Part shown: one piece after another, positions 24,537 through 32,634 of the stretch
Numbering within the stretch: the stretch's first letter is position 1
How the letters are laid out: each line of letters starts with the position of its first letter
Origin: Lachnospiraceae bacterium
GTDB lineage: Bacteria > Bacillota > Clostridia > Lachnospirales > Lachnospiraceae
NCBI GenBank assembly: GCA_024692715.1
Contig: JAILMH010000055.1
Span: 1-36,588 of the forward strand
Length of the DNA: 36,588 nt
Direction of reading: 5' to 3'
Position numbers and translations under genes: made by a program
Notes under the pieces: generated by a model
Database searches by the model: none
Seen by the model: only the letters and a program-made list of their open reading frames with translations
What the model was told of the DNA's origin: nothing

Positions 24537-24621
24537 TGGTGGTATTCCCTTCAAAAAGTATTTTTTGCTCTGTGGATTATTGTAACATATTATCATCAAG
24601 GTGTTAACCATAACTAACAAA

Positions 24622-24660
24622 AATAAATTAAAAAGGAGATGCAGGCTGACCTGCACCTCC
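24622..24660 (-). terminator. Intrinsic terminator of the glnA-ANTAR-amt operon
   Basis: In the leftward RNA, GGAGGUGCAGG (complement of 24650-24660) pairs with CCUGCAUCUCC over 11 bp, loop UCAG, followed by UUUUUAAUUUAUUUUUG. One pair is G-U only in this orientation (A-C on the other strand), which supports leftward use. Confidence 0.9.
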
Positions 24661-24700
24661 CGCTTTATTGTGAACAAATAGGGTGTAGAACGCTGTATTT

Positions 24701-26473
24701 TTACTCGACATCTGCGAGTGCTGCGACATCTTCTTCTCCTGTACGTACTTTAACTACATGCTGTACGTTATAAACAAAGATCTTTCCATCGCCGATGTGT
24801 CCTGTGTAAAGGACCTTCTTGGCAGTTTCAATTACCTTGTCAACAGGGATAGAAGAGAGGATTACCTCGACCTTTACCTTAGGAATGAGAGTTGAGTCAA
24901 CAACTGCTCCGCGATAATGCTCGTTAGAGCCGCGCTGGATGCCGCATCCCATTACCTGAGTCATTGTCATACCGGTAACACCAAGTCCGTTAAGAGCTTT
25001 TTTAAGGGCATCGAATCTTGCAAGACGACAGATGATAACTACCTTGTGCATTCCTGTATCTACGTCACCTTCGTTAGCGTGAACTACAGGGATCGCTGCT
25101 GTTCTTACAACCTCTGAAGCATTTTCGTAGCTGTCAGTGCCGAGATCAGTATTTTCATTAGCTGTCATTGTAAGAGTATTTGAAATATCCATAATACTGA
25201 AACCTGCATAAGCAGAGTTTAAGCCATGTTCTTTAACATCAAGTCCTACGATCTCTTCTTCTTCAGACACACGAAGTCCGATGGTAGCTTTGATGAGAAC
25301 AAATGCAAGTGTGATAGTGATGGTTGTCCAGATGATGATAGAGCCGAGACCTATAAGCTGGATTCCGAGTGTGTGGAAGCCGCCGCCGTAGAAAAGACCT
25401 ACGATACCTGTTTCTTCATTTCCAGGAGCTGAAGGAGTTGCGAAAAGACCTACAGCGATAGTACCCCAGAAACCGTTGAGCATATGTACGGCAACTGCAC
25501 CGACAGGATCATCAACGTGGATAACGTAATCGCAGAACCATACACCGAAGCATACGAGAAGTCCGGCAACTGCACCTATGATGATAGAACCAAAGCAGTC
25601 AGCTACATCACAAGGAGCTGTAATAGCTACGAGACCTGCAAGTGAAGCGTTAAGGCACATTGAAACATCCGGTTTACCATAGTGGATCCAGGTGAATACC
25701 ATGCAGACAACTGTTGCTACAGCAGGAGCTACGGTTGTTGTAAGGAAGATAGAACCAAGCTGTTCAAGTGTTGTAGCGGCAGCGCCGTTGAAGCCATACC
25801 AGCCGAGCCAGAGGATGAAGCATCCGAGACATCCAAGAGGAAGGCTGTGGCCAGGGAATGCATTTACTTTCGTGATCTTTCCTGAAGAATCCTTTGTAAA
25901 TTTACCGATACGGGGACCAAGCATCCATGCACCGATAAGGGCACATACACCGCCAACAGAGTGAATCGCTGCTGAACCGGCAAAATCATGGAATCCCATC
26001 TGAGCGAGCCAGCCGCCGCCCCATACCCAATGTGCTTCGATCGGGTAGATGAGAGCTGAGATCACACCGGAATAAACACAGTATGAAAGGAATTTTGTAC
26101 GCTCTGCCATGGCACCTGAAACGATAGTTGCAGTTGTGGCACAGAATACAAGGTTAAAAACAAAATTTGAAAAATCAAAGTTGTGATAAGCACTGAAGAT
26201 ATCAAAGCCCGGCTTTCCGATGAAGCCCATGTAATCTTCGCCTAAGAGCAGTGAAAAACCGATAAGGATGAACATTACGGTTCCGATACAGAAATCCATA
26301 AGGTTTTTCATAAGGATATTACCGGTATTTTTTGCACGGGTGAAGCCGGCTTCGACCATTGCAAAACCTGCCTGCATCCAGAATACCAAAGCGGCGCCAA
26401 TAAGAAACCACACTCCAAAAACTGTAGATGAAGAAGCTTCTTTAGCAATAGTTAAAATTGCATCTTCTGTCAT
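24701..26473 (-). CDS. Ammonium transporter fused to a PII signal domain
   Basis: A 590-residue membrane protein. Residues 1-430 are an Amt/MEP/Rh channel with about eleven spans. It has the conserved FWMQAGFAMVEAGFTRAKN, the first pore histidine in SAAIHSVGGV and the second in VAVHMLNGFWG. After a linker of about 45 residues, residues 474-590 form a complete PII (GlnB/GlnK) domain. It retains the T-loop GCGIQRGSNEHYRG with its tyrosine, PKVKVEVIL, and the nucleotide-binding TGHIGDGKIFVY and RTGEE. Free GlnK proteins plug Amt trimers according to ATP, ADP and 2-oxoglutarate; here the sensor is covalently attached. I chose ATG 26473, with GGGAGGAG upstream. It is last in the glnA-ANTAR-amt operon, behind its own leader terminator. 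Confidence 0.93.
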   Translation of the reverse strand: MTEDAILTIAKEASSSTVFGVWFLIGAALVFWMQAGFAMVEAGFTRAKNTGNILMKNLMDFCIGTVMFILIGFSLLLGEDYMGFIGKPGFDIFSAYHNFDFSNFVFNLVFCATTATIVSGAMAERTKFLSYCVYSGVISALIYPIEAHWVWGGGWLAQMGFHDFAGSAAIHSVGGVCALIGAWMLGPRIGKFTKDSSGKITKVNAFPGHSLPLGCLGCFILWLGWYGFNGAAATTLEQLGSIFLTTTVAPAVATVVCMVFTWIHYGKPDVSMCLNASLAGLVAITAPCDVADCFGSIIIGAVAGLLVCFGVWFCDYVIHVDDPVGAVAVHMLNGFWGTIAVGLFATPSAPGNEETGIVGLFYGGGFHTLGIQLIGLGSIIIWTTITITLAFVLIKATIGLRVSEEEEIVGLDVKEHGLNSAYAGFSIMDISNTLTMTANENTDLGTDSYENASEVVRTAAIPVVHANEGDVDTGMHKVVIICRLARFDALKKALNGLGVTGMTMTQVMGCGIQRGSNEHYRGAVVDSTLIPKVKVEVILSSIPVDKVIETAKKVLYTGHIGDGKIFVYNVQHVVKVRTGEEDVAALADVE

Positions 26474-26488
26474 TTCATTCTCCTCCCT

Positions 26489-26537
26489 TTTTAAAACAAA
26501 AGACGCTGCGTGGAATTCCACACAGCGTCTTTGCTGT
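26489..26537 (-). promoter_or_regulatory. Amt leader: terminator with overlapping ANTAR-type hexaloop hairpin
   Basis: In the leftward RNA a 15-bp terminator stem (26499-26513 with 26518-26532, loop AAUU, one G-U pair) runs into UGUUUU. Overlapping its 5' arm is a competing hairpin: ACAGC (26533-26537), loop AAAGAC (26527-26532), GCUGU (26522-26526). The two folds cannot coexist. A six-base loop with A at position 1 and G at position 4 is the known recognition feature of ANTAR RNA sites. The ANTAR gene ends on the first base of this hairpin. Confidence 0.75.
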
Positions 26538-27085
26538 TAAAAGTTTACACTATCCAATTCTTTTATAAATATTTTCGCTACCTCAACCAATGGGGTAGAA
26601 GTCTCCATACTTTGTTTCTGCAAGAAACGATAAGCCTGATCTTCAGTGAAATTATTGTGCAGCATAACGAGCTCTTTTGCTCTTGTTATCAGCTGTGTTT
26701 CTTCTGGTGATCTAACCGGCTTATGATCATGCCCTCGTCTGGAATCAAGCTCGATCAGGATACGTACGCTTCCGCAAAGCTCCGCTCCTGATGTTGGAAG
26801 TGATCTTTTAAAAACGGATTCATTTTCGCAATAATTCAGCTCGTCGGCTTTTCCGATGACAAGAAAAAATGCTGACTTGCCAAGAGAATCGCAGAGAGAA
26901 TCGGCTGTCATATCTACGAGATAAGGTGTACAGACGACAACGCCGCCGCCTGTACGCTTGATATATCGTATGGCTTCAGCACCTGTACGACAGGACAGGC
27001 CTACTTTGACTCCGTTTTTTTCAAATATTCCCGAGATCTTTTCCCGAAGGCTTACGTTAGAGATTGCAACAACAATTCCAGCCAT
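26537..27085 (-). CDS. ANTAR antiterminator with degenerate receiver domain
   Basis: A 182-residue cytoplasmic RNA-binding regulator. Residues 127-178 are an ANTAR domain (ITRAKELVMLHNNFTEDQAY, then EVAKIFI), a three-helix domain that binds paired or single hexaloop RNA hairpins and prevents transcription termination. Residues 1-115 have the receiver fold, but the phosphorylation apparatus is lost: the acidic pair after strand 1 is replaced by AISN, and the aspartate expected near residue 52 is cysteine (VVVCTPYL). The switch lysine, Lys93, remains. No histidine kinase lies nearby. The gene is between glnA (29-base gap) and amt (63-base gap), so it controls its own operon. Start ATG 27085 follows CTGGAGGCG. 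Input may be protein-protein contact rather than phosphorylation. Confidence 0.88.
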   Translation of the reverse strand: MAGIVVAISNVSLREKISGIFEKNGVKVGLSCRTGAEAIRYIKRTGGGVVVCTPYLVDMTADSLCDSLGKSAFFLVIGKADELNYCENESVFKRSLPTSGAELCGSVRILIELDSRRGHDHKPVRSPEETQLITRAKELVMLHNNFTEDQAYRFLQKQSMETSTPLVEVAKIFIKELDSVNF

Positions 27086-27114
27086 AGATTTCGCCTCCAG
27101 TTAAAGATAATTTC

Positions 27115-28443
27115 TTAGTAAATTACCATATATTTTTTAAGTTCCCAGTCAGAAACCTGTGTACGGTACTCATCCCACTCGCTTCTCTTGCCTTCAAGGT
27201 ACTGCTGGAGAACGTGCTCGCCAAGAGTTACTTTGATGAGCTCGTCCTTCTCAAGAGCGTCAAGGGCATAGCTGAGAGTTCCCGGAAGAGAATCGATACC
27301 GTGAGCCTTTCTTGTAGCCTCATCCATTGTGAAGATGTTGTCTGTAACTTCTGCAGGAGCCTGAAGCTTCTTTTCGATTCCGTCAAGACCGGCAGCGAGA
27401 CATACAGCGATCTCAAGGTATGGGTTACATGCCGGATCAGGACAACGAAGCTCAACTCTTGTGCCTGAACCTCTTGATGCAGGGATACGGATAAGTGCTG
27501 AACGGTTAGATGCTGACCATGCAAGATAGCAAGGAGCTTCGTAACCCGGAACAAGTCTCTTGTATGAGTTAACAAGCGGATTTGTGATAGCTGTCATACC
27601 CTTCATGTGCTCAAGGATACCTGCGATGTAGTTGTAAGCTTCAGTAGAAAGCTGCTTTTCTCCATCCGGATCAAAGAAGATATTCTTTCCATCCTTGAAG
27701 AGTGACATATTTGTGTGCATACCTGAACCATTGATGCCGTAGATAGGCTTTGGCATAAATGTTGCATGAAGACCGTTTTTCTGAGCGATAGCCTTTACAG
27801 CGAGCTTGAAGGTCATGATCTTGTCAGCGGCGTCAAGAGCATCTGTGTACTTGAAGTCGATCTCGTGCTGACCTGCAGCTACCTCATGGTGACTGGCTTC
27901 GATCTCGTAACCCATCTTCTCAAGTGCAAGACAGATCTCACGACGTGTATTTGAACCGTGATCGAGTGGAGCAAGATCGAAGTAACCTGCCTGATCGCCT
28001 GTAGTTGTTGTAGGGCGGCCATTCTCGTCTGTTTCAAATAAGAAGAACTCGCATTCAGGACCAACGTTGAAGGTATAACCCATATCAGCTGCTCTCTTGA
28101 GCTCTTTCTTAAGAATGTATCTTGGATCACCCTGGAAAGGAGTTCCATCCGGATTGTAAACATCACAGATAAAACGTGCTACTTTACCTTCCTGAGGTCT
28201 CCAAGGGAAGATCACGAATGTATCAAGGTCTGGACGAAGATACTGATCAGACTCGTGAATTCTTGCAAATCCTTCGATGGAACTTCCGTCGATCATAATT
28301 TGATTATCAAGTGCCTTCTCTAACTGTGAGCGTGTGATAGCAACGTTTTTGAGCTGACCGAAAATGTCGGTAAACTGCATACGTATAAATTCAACGCCCT
28401 CTTCATCTGCGATACGGATGATGTCTTCTCTTGTGTAGCTCAT
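27115..28443 (-). CDS. glnA: Glutamine synthetase, type I
   Basis: A 442-residue enzyme condensing ammonia and glutamate to glutamine with ATP. Motifs in order: [49 protein letters not shown] (catalytic histidine), [17 protein letters not shown] and the glutamate-flap/arginine region [16 protein letters not shown]. The length and lack of a 25-residue insertion fit the GSI-alpha group of Firmicutes, which is regulated by feedback rather than adenylylation. ATG 28443 lies eight bases after AGGAGG. The frame extends upstream, but that stretch includes the leader terminator and promoter and is not coding. It is first in the glnA-ANTAR-amt operon and divergent from dapL-asnB. Confidence 0.97.
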   Translation of the reverse strand: MSYTREDIIRIADEEGVEFIRMQFTDIFGQLKNVAITRSQLEKALDNQIMIDGSSIEGFARIHESDQYLRPDLDTFVIFPWRPQEGKVARFICDVYNPDGTPFQGDPRYILKKELKRAADMGYTFNVGPECEFFLFETDENGRPTTTTGDQAGYFDLAPLDHGSNTRREICLALEKMGYEIEASHHEVAAGQHEIDFKYTDALDAADKIMTFKLAVKAIAQKNGLHATFMPKPIYGINGSGMHTNMSLFKDGKNIFFDPDGEKQLSTEAYNYIAGILEHMKGMTAITNPLVNSYKRLVPGYEAPCYLAWSASNRSALIRIPASRGSGTRVELRCPDPACNPYLEIAVCLAAGLDGIEKKLQAPAEVTDNIFTMDEATRKAHGIDSLPGTLSYALDALEKDELIKVTLGEHVLQQYLEGKRSEWDEYRTQVSDWELKKYMVIY

Positions 28444-28519
28444 GGTTTCTCCTCCTGGGTAATTAAATTTGCTTTGGGTAAGCTTTTCCTTTAGATTGAC
28501 GAAATCTAGATAAATTAGT

Positions 28520-28573
28520 TTAAAAAAATAACAGGCAAAGTCTCCGTAAAAATTCGGGCGCCTTTGCCTGTTT
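28520..28573 (-). promoter_or_regulatory. glnA leader: terminator with overlapping hexaloop hairpin
   Basis: Leftward RNA starting near 28573 folds at once into an 11-bp terminator (AACAGGCAAAG, 28572-28562, with CUUUGCCUGUU, 28540-28530) followed by AUUUUUUU. An alternative hairpin, GGC - loop AAAGGC - GCC (28568-28557), uses the same 5' arm and so excludes the terminator. The loop has A1 and G4 as in ANTAR sites. The stem is short (three GC pairs, then a mismatch and a CG pair), so this one is less certain than the amt and dapL versions. Confidence 0.65.
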
Positions 28574-28579
28574 GAGTGA

Positions 28580-28608
28580 ATTATATGACGGAGAATATTG
28601 TCTGTCAA
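28580..28608 (-). promoter_or_regulatory. Consensus sigma-A promoter of glnA operon
   Basis: On the minus strand, TTGACA (complement of 28603-28608), exactly 17 bases, TATAAT (complement of 28580-28585). A perfect match with ideal spacing implies strong, constant initiation, so control must act after initiation, at the leader terminator. Confidence 0.92.
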
Positions 28609-28737
28609 GAAATTTTTTAAATTTTTTTGAGCCGAATCTTAAGAAAAATTAGATGTATGCTTGAAAATATTAAGCGGTAGTTTTATTCTATCTAATGTAG
28701 GAAATTTTTTTAACTTTTATTTTATCAGTTTAACATA

Positions 28738-28766
28738 TTGACATTTTAATGTGTTAAAACTAAAAT
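28738..28766 (+). promoter_or_regulatory. Sigma-A promoter of dapL-asnB
   Basis: TTGACA (28738-28743), 17 bases, TAAAAT (28761-28766). A dyad TTAACA/TGTTAA (28731-28736 and 28751-28756) flanks the -35 box and may bind a regulator. Another short dyad, ATTAGAT/ATCTAAT (28648-28654 and 28690-28696), lies in the middle of the divergent region; nothing else was recognised there. Confidence 0.85.
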
Positions 28767-28783
28767 GATTAAAATTTGATATT

Positions 28784-28845
28784 TCTTTTCAAAGGCGGAA
28801 AGACCAGGCCGGCAAAAGGGTGCCGGTCTGGTCTTTATAGTTTTT
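28784..28845 (+). promoter_or_regulatory. dapL leader: terminator with overlapping hexaloop hairpin
   Basis: A 16-bp hairpin (28799-28814 with 28821-28836, loop AAAGGG) is followed by ATAGTTTTT, an intrinsic terminator about 27 bases after the predicted transcription start. Just before it, UCUUUUC (28784-28790), loop AAAGGC (28791-28796) and GGAAAGA (28797-28803) form a 7-bp hairpin whose 3' arm shares five bases with the terminator's 5' arm. The loop is identical to the glnA one. The two folds are mutually exclusive. Confidence 0.72.
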
Positions 28846-28892
28846 GACAGGATATCATGACTGTAGGGATCCAAAGGAGGACTATAAATCTA

Positions 28893-30119
28893 ATGTTTAA
28901 AGTCAACGAAAATTATCTTAATCTCCGCGGTTCATATCTTTTTTCTAATATAGCGAAAAAGGTTGCCGCATTCACTGAGGCCAATCCGGATAAAGAGATC
29001 ATTCGACTGGGTATCGGTGATGTTACAAGACCTCTTACACCAACGATAATTAATGCAATCAATAAGGCTACAGACGAGATGGCACATGAAGAGACATTCA
29101 GAGGTTATGCGCCTGATCTCGGTTATGATTTTTTGAGAAATGCTATTGCAGAACATGACTATAAGGCTCGCGGATGCAATATTGAGCCGGATGAGATTTT
29201 TGTTTCAGACGGAGCAAAAAGTGATTCCGGAAATATTCAGGAAATTTTCTCAGTAGATAATAAGATCGCAGTGTGCGACCCAGTATATCCTGTTTATGTA
29301 GATTCTAACGTAATGGCCGGCAGAACCGGTACATTTAATGAGGCTACAGAGCAGTGGAGCAACGTGGTCTATATGCCGAGTACAGCAGAGAACGGATTTG
29401 TTCCGGCACTTCCGGAGGGGGATGCTCCTGATATCATCTATCTCTGCCTTCCTAATAATCCTACAGGAACAACTCTTAAGAAAGAGGAGCTTCAGAAGTG
29501 GGTCGATTATGCTAATGAACATAAGAGTGTGATCATTTTTGATGCGGCTTATGAGGCATATATAAGTGAAATAGATATCCCACATTCAATTTATGAGTGT
29601 AAAGGTGCTGAAACATGTGCGATCGAGCTTAGATCTTTTTCAAAGAATGCGGGATTTACAGGAGTACGTCTTGGATTCACAGTGGTTCCTAAGGCTCTTA
29701 AATCAGCAGACGGTCATGCACTTCATCCGCTTTGGGCACGTCGTCACGGTACAAAGTTCAACGGTGCTCCTTACATTCAGCAGCGTGCAGGTGAGGCAGT
29801 ATATTCAGCAGAAGGCCAGAAGGAAATTAAAGGACTTGTTGCATATTATATGGAAAATGCAAAGATGATCTGTGAGGGTCTTGAAGCTGCCGGATTCACA
29901 GTATACGGTGGTGTAAACGCTCCATATATCTGGATGAAGACACCTGACAATATGTCAAGCTGGGACTTCTTCGACTATCTTCTTAAGGAAGTTAATGTAG
30001 TCGGTACACCGGGCAGCGGATTCGGACCTTCAGGCGAGGGTTATTTCCGCCTTACAGCATTTGGAAAACATGAAAACACAAAAGCAGCTATAGAGCGAAT
30101 TAAAAGCATTAAGCTGTAA
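28893..30119 (+). CDS. dapL: LL-diaminopimelate aminotransferase
   Basis: A 408-residue PLP enzyme converting tetrahydrodipicolinate to LL-diaminopimelate with glutamate as amino donor, the one-step route to lysine and peptidoglycan found in Clostridia, plants and Chlamydiae. It opens [20 protein letters not shown], the DapL signature start. [12 protein letters not shown] follows, then [14 protein letters not shown] [13 protein letters not shown] with the PLP-contacting asparagine, FDAAYEAY, and the Schiff-base lysine in [20 protein letters not shown] 28893 follows AAAGGAGG by 12 bases; the frame extends 12 codons upstream without a better start. It is 27 bases before asnB and lies behind a terminator-type leader. 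The link to glnA may be glutamate use. Confidence 0.95.
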   Translation: MFKVNENYLNLRGSYLFSNIAKKVAAFTEANPDKEIIRLGIGDVTRPLTPTIINAINKATDEMAHEETFRGYAPDLGYDFLRNAIAEHDYKARGCNIEPDEIFVSDGAKSDSGNIQEIFSVDNKIAVCDPVYPVYVDSNVMAGRTGTFNEATEQWSNVVYMPSTAENGFVPALPEGDAPDIIYLCLPNNPTGTTLKKEELQKWVDYANEHKSVIIFDAAYEAYISEIDIPHSIYECKGAETCAIELRSFSKNAGFTGVRLGFTVVPKALKSADGHALHPLWARRHGTKFNGAPYIQQRAGEAVYSAEGQKEIKGLVAYYMENAKMICEGLEAAGFTVYGGVNAPYIWMKTPDNMSSWDFFDYLLKEVNVVGTPGSGFGPSGEGYFRLTAFGKHENTKAAIERIKSIKL

Positions 30120-30146
30120 TGACTAAATAGAAGAGGAGAAACATAT

Positions 30147-31733
30147 ATGTGTTCTATCATTGGATTTGAAAAAAAATCGATTTCAGAAGAGGCAGCAAGA
30201 AAGTGCCTTGCAGCAACAGTATCAAGAGGACCTGACATGACAAGATTTGAGGAGGCCGGAAATGGCTGGCTCGGATTTAACCGTCTTGCTATCATGGGAC
30301 TTACAGAGCGCGGAATGCAGCCTTTTGAATATAATGGAAATAAGTGCGTATGTAATGGTGAGCTTTATGGATTTCGTGAGGTAAAGAAGGAACTTATTTC
30401 TGATGGTTTCAAATTCAAGAGTGGATCAGATTGTGAGATAATTCTTCCTCTTTATGAAAAGTACGGAAACAGAATGTTTGGGCTTCTGGATGCAGAGTTT
30501 GCACTCATCATCTATGATGCAAAGAAGGGAAAGCTTATCGCAGCCCGCGATCCGATCGGAATCCGTCCGCTCTATTATGGATATCTTGAGGATGGTTCTA
30601 TTGTATTTGCAAGTGAGCCGAAAAACCTCATCGAGGTATGCGATAAGATCATGCCTTTCCCTCCCGGATGCTTTTATGAGGACGGTAAATTTATCCGTTA
30701 CTGTGATCCGGCAGGAGTTACAAACGTTATTTTTGATGATGCTGACACAGCTTCAGCAAAGATCAGAGAACTTCTTGTTGAAGGTGTATGGAAGAGAATG
30801 GATGCAGATGCACCTGTAGGTTTCCTACTTTCAGGTGGACTGGATTCATCACTTGTATGCGCTATCTCACAGAGAATTCTCTCAAACAAGCCTATCAGAA
30901 CCTTTGCGATCGGAATGGATGTTGATGCCATCGACCTTAAATATGCCCGCGAGGTTGCAGATTATCTTGGAACTGAGCATACAGAGGTCATCATCACTAA
31001 GGATGATGTGATCAACGCTATCGAGGATGTGATCAAGACCCTTGGAACCTTTGATATCACAACTATCCGTGCAAGCGTCGGAATGTATCTGGTCTGCAAA
31101 TATATTCACGAGAATACTGATATCAGAGTTCTTCTCACAGGAGAGATTTCTGATGAGATGTTTGGATATAAATATACAGACTTTGCTCCTACACCGGAGG
31201 AATTCCAGAAGGAGGCTGAAAAGAGGATCAGAGAGCTTCACTATTACGATGTTTTAAGAGCAGACAGATGTATAGCTGTAAATGCCCTTGAAGCCCGTGT
31301 TCCGTTCGGAGATCTTGCACTTGTGGATTATGTTATGAGACTTGATCCAAGTATAAAGATGAATATATACGGAAAGGGCAAATACCTTCTTCGTCATGCA
31401 TTCGAAAACAGCGACTGGCTTCCGCATGATATTCTTATGAGAGAAAAGGCTGCATTTTCTGATGCTGTAGGTCATTCAATGGTTGATGATATCAAGGAAT
31501 ATGCAGAAGCTCATTATACAGACGCTGAGTTTGAGGAAAAGCGTAAAAAGTACACTCATGCAATGCCGTTCACTAAAGAAAGTCTTTATTACAGAGAGGT
31601 ATTTGAGAAGTTTTATCCGGGACAGGGCGAGATGATCCCTGATTTCTGGATGCCGAACAAGGAGTGGCCAGGCTGTAACGTTGACGACCCTTCAGCAAGA
31701 GTACTTTCAAACTATGGTGACAGTGGAAAATGA
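30147..31733 (+). CDS. asnB: Asparagine synthetase B, glutamine-hydrolysing
   Basis: A 528-residue amidotransferase making asparagine from aspartate, glutamine and ATP. The N-terminal Cys2 nucleophile (MCSIIGFE), RGPDMTRF, the glutaminase loop CNGELYGFREVKKEL and GSDCEIILPLYEKYG define the class II glutaminase domain (residues 1-190). ARDPIGIRPLYYG follows. The synthetase domain has the ATP pyrophosphatase loop LLSGGLDSSLVCAI near residue 229 and LLTGEISDEMFGYKY. ATG 30147 follows AGAAGAGGAG. It is second in the dapL-asnB unit and consumes the glutamine produced by the divergent glnA operon, so shared nitrogen control is logical. A strong terminator follows. Confidence 0.96.
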   Translation: MCSIIGFEKKSISEEAARKCLAATVSRGPDMTRFEEAGNGWLGFNRLAIMGLTERGMQPFEYNGNKCVCNGELYGFREVKKELISDGFKFKSGSDCEIILPLYEKYGNRMFGLLDAEFALIIYDAKKGKLIAARDPIGIRPLYYGYLEDGSIVFASEPKNLIEVCDKIMPFPPGCFYEDGKFIRYCDPAGVTNVIFDDADTASAKIRELLVEGVWKRMDADAPVGFLLSGGLDSSLVCAISQRILSNKPIRTFAIGMDVDAIDLKYAREVADYLGTEHTEVIITKDDVINAIEDVIKTLGTFDITTIRASVGMYLVCKYIHENTDIRVLLTGEISDEMFGYKYTDFAPTPEEFQKEAEKRIRELHYYDVLRADRCIAVNALEARVPFGDLALVDYVMRLDPSIKMNIYGKGKYLLRHAFENSDWLPHDILMREKAAFSDAVGHSMVDDIKEYAEAHYTDAEFEEKRKKYTHAMPFTKESLYYREVFEKFYPGQGEMIPDFWMPNKEWPGCNVDDPSARVLSNYGDSGK

Positions 31734-31767
31734 TCAATAACCATCCTTAAATAACACACATATATCA

Positions 31768-31806
31768 GGGCATTCATCCTTTGGGTGGATGCCCTTGTTG
31801 TATTTG
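31768..31806 (+). terminator. Intrinsic terminator after asnB
   Basis: GGGCATTCATCC (31768-31779) pairs with GGGTGGATGCCC (31783-31794) over 12 bp with two T-G wobbles and a TTT loop, followed by TTGTTGTATTTG. Confidence 0.85.
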
Positions 31807-31855
31807 TGTTAAAATATGGATATTGTATTTTTAACAGCGGAAAGAAGTGATACTT

Positions 31856-32602
31856 ATGAAGAACTATAGATTTGAAATTGCTTATGACGGAACAAGGTAT
31901 TATGGCTGGGAACATCAGCCTAATGTTGATACGATACAGGGAAAGATAGAAAATGTGCTTGCTGAGATGTGTAAGGCTGATGTGAGCGGGATCGACATTA
32001 CATCTTCGGGCAGAACAGATGCAGGCGTTCATGCTGAGGATATGACAGCTAATGTGCGGCTCGATACGGAGCTGAATGAGGTCGGCATCAGAGATTACTG
32101 TAATCAGTATCTTCCTGAGGATATAAGGATCCTGGAGGTGAGAGAGGCCGGAGAAAGGTTTCATGCGAGATATAATGCTACGGGAAAAACCTATAGATAT
32201 ACTATATTTGACGGTCCGGTAAAGCCTGTATTCGACAGAAGATTTTATACTCCGATAGATGAAAGGCTTGATATAAAAAAGATGAAAGAGGCCGCAGCCT
32301 ATATCATAGGAGAGCATGATTTTAAGAGCTTCTGTGGCAATCCAAAGATGAAAAAGAGCTGTGTGAGAATCGTTGATAAGCTTGATATTACAAGGGATGG
32401 AGGATATGTAAGGATAACTGTACATGGTACGGGATTCCTTCAGAACATGGTAAGGATAATTGCCGGAACGCTGATTGAAGTTGGGCTTGGAAAGCGTCTG
32501 CCGGAAACGGTTAAGACTGCTGTAGAAGCCAAAGACCGACAGGCAGCGGGATATACAGCACCGGCAAAGGGTCTGATGATGATAAAGGCTGATTATAATT
32601 GA
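31856..32602 (+). CDS. truA: tRNA pseudouridine synthase A
   Basis: A 248-residue enzyme isomerising uridines 38-40 in the tRNA anticodon arm. It opens NYRFEIAYDGTRYYGWEHQPN, the TruA start. The catalytic aspartate lies in SSGRTDAGVHA (about residue 53). FHARYNATGKTYRYTI, DFKSFCG and the C-terminal TGFLQNMVRIIAGTLIEVG follow. The length is standard. ATG 31856 has GGAAAGAAG upstream; an in-frame GTG three codons earlier (31847) is the alternative. It comes after the asnB terminator and 32 bases before the Nudix gene, probably in one transcript. It is a housekeeping gene with no evident link to the nitrogen locus. Confidence 0.94.
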   Translation: MKNYRFEIAYDGTRYYGWEHQPNVDTIQGKIENVLAEMCKADVSGIDITSSGRTDAGVHAEDMTANVRLDTELNEVGIRDYCNQYLPEDIRILEVREAGERFHARYNATGKTYRYTIFDGPVKPVFDRRFYTPIDERLDIKKMKEAAAYIIGEHDFKSFCGNPKMKKSCVRIVDKLDITRDGGYVRITVHGTGFLQNMVRIIAGTLIEVGLGKRLPETVKTAVEAKDRQAAGYTAPAKGLMMIKADYN

Positions 32603-32634
32603 ATTTTTGAAAATGATAAAAGGAGAGGTTCAAT

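Noticed and set aside
24537..24677. 47-codon N-terminal extension of the HMA-like protein with a hydrophobic segment
   Set aside because: It overlaps the strong terminator of the amt operon, and a better ribosome-binding site precedes ATG 24536.
28444..28608. Upstream extension of the glnA reading frame
   Set aside because: It covers the leader terminator and promoter; AGGAGG precedes ATG 28443, which gives the standard glutamine synthetase N-terminus.
28726..28743. TnrA/GlnR-type operator near the dapL promoter
   Set aside because: The TGTNA-N7-TNACA spacing is not met; only the TTAACA/TGTTAA dyad remains, recorded as a weak candidate.
31712..32425. 237-codon open frame antisense to truA
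   Set aside because: It has the composition of an antisense shadow and no ribosome-binding site, and truA on the other strand has all family motifs.
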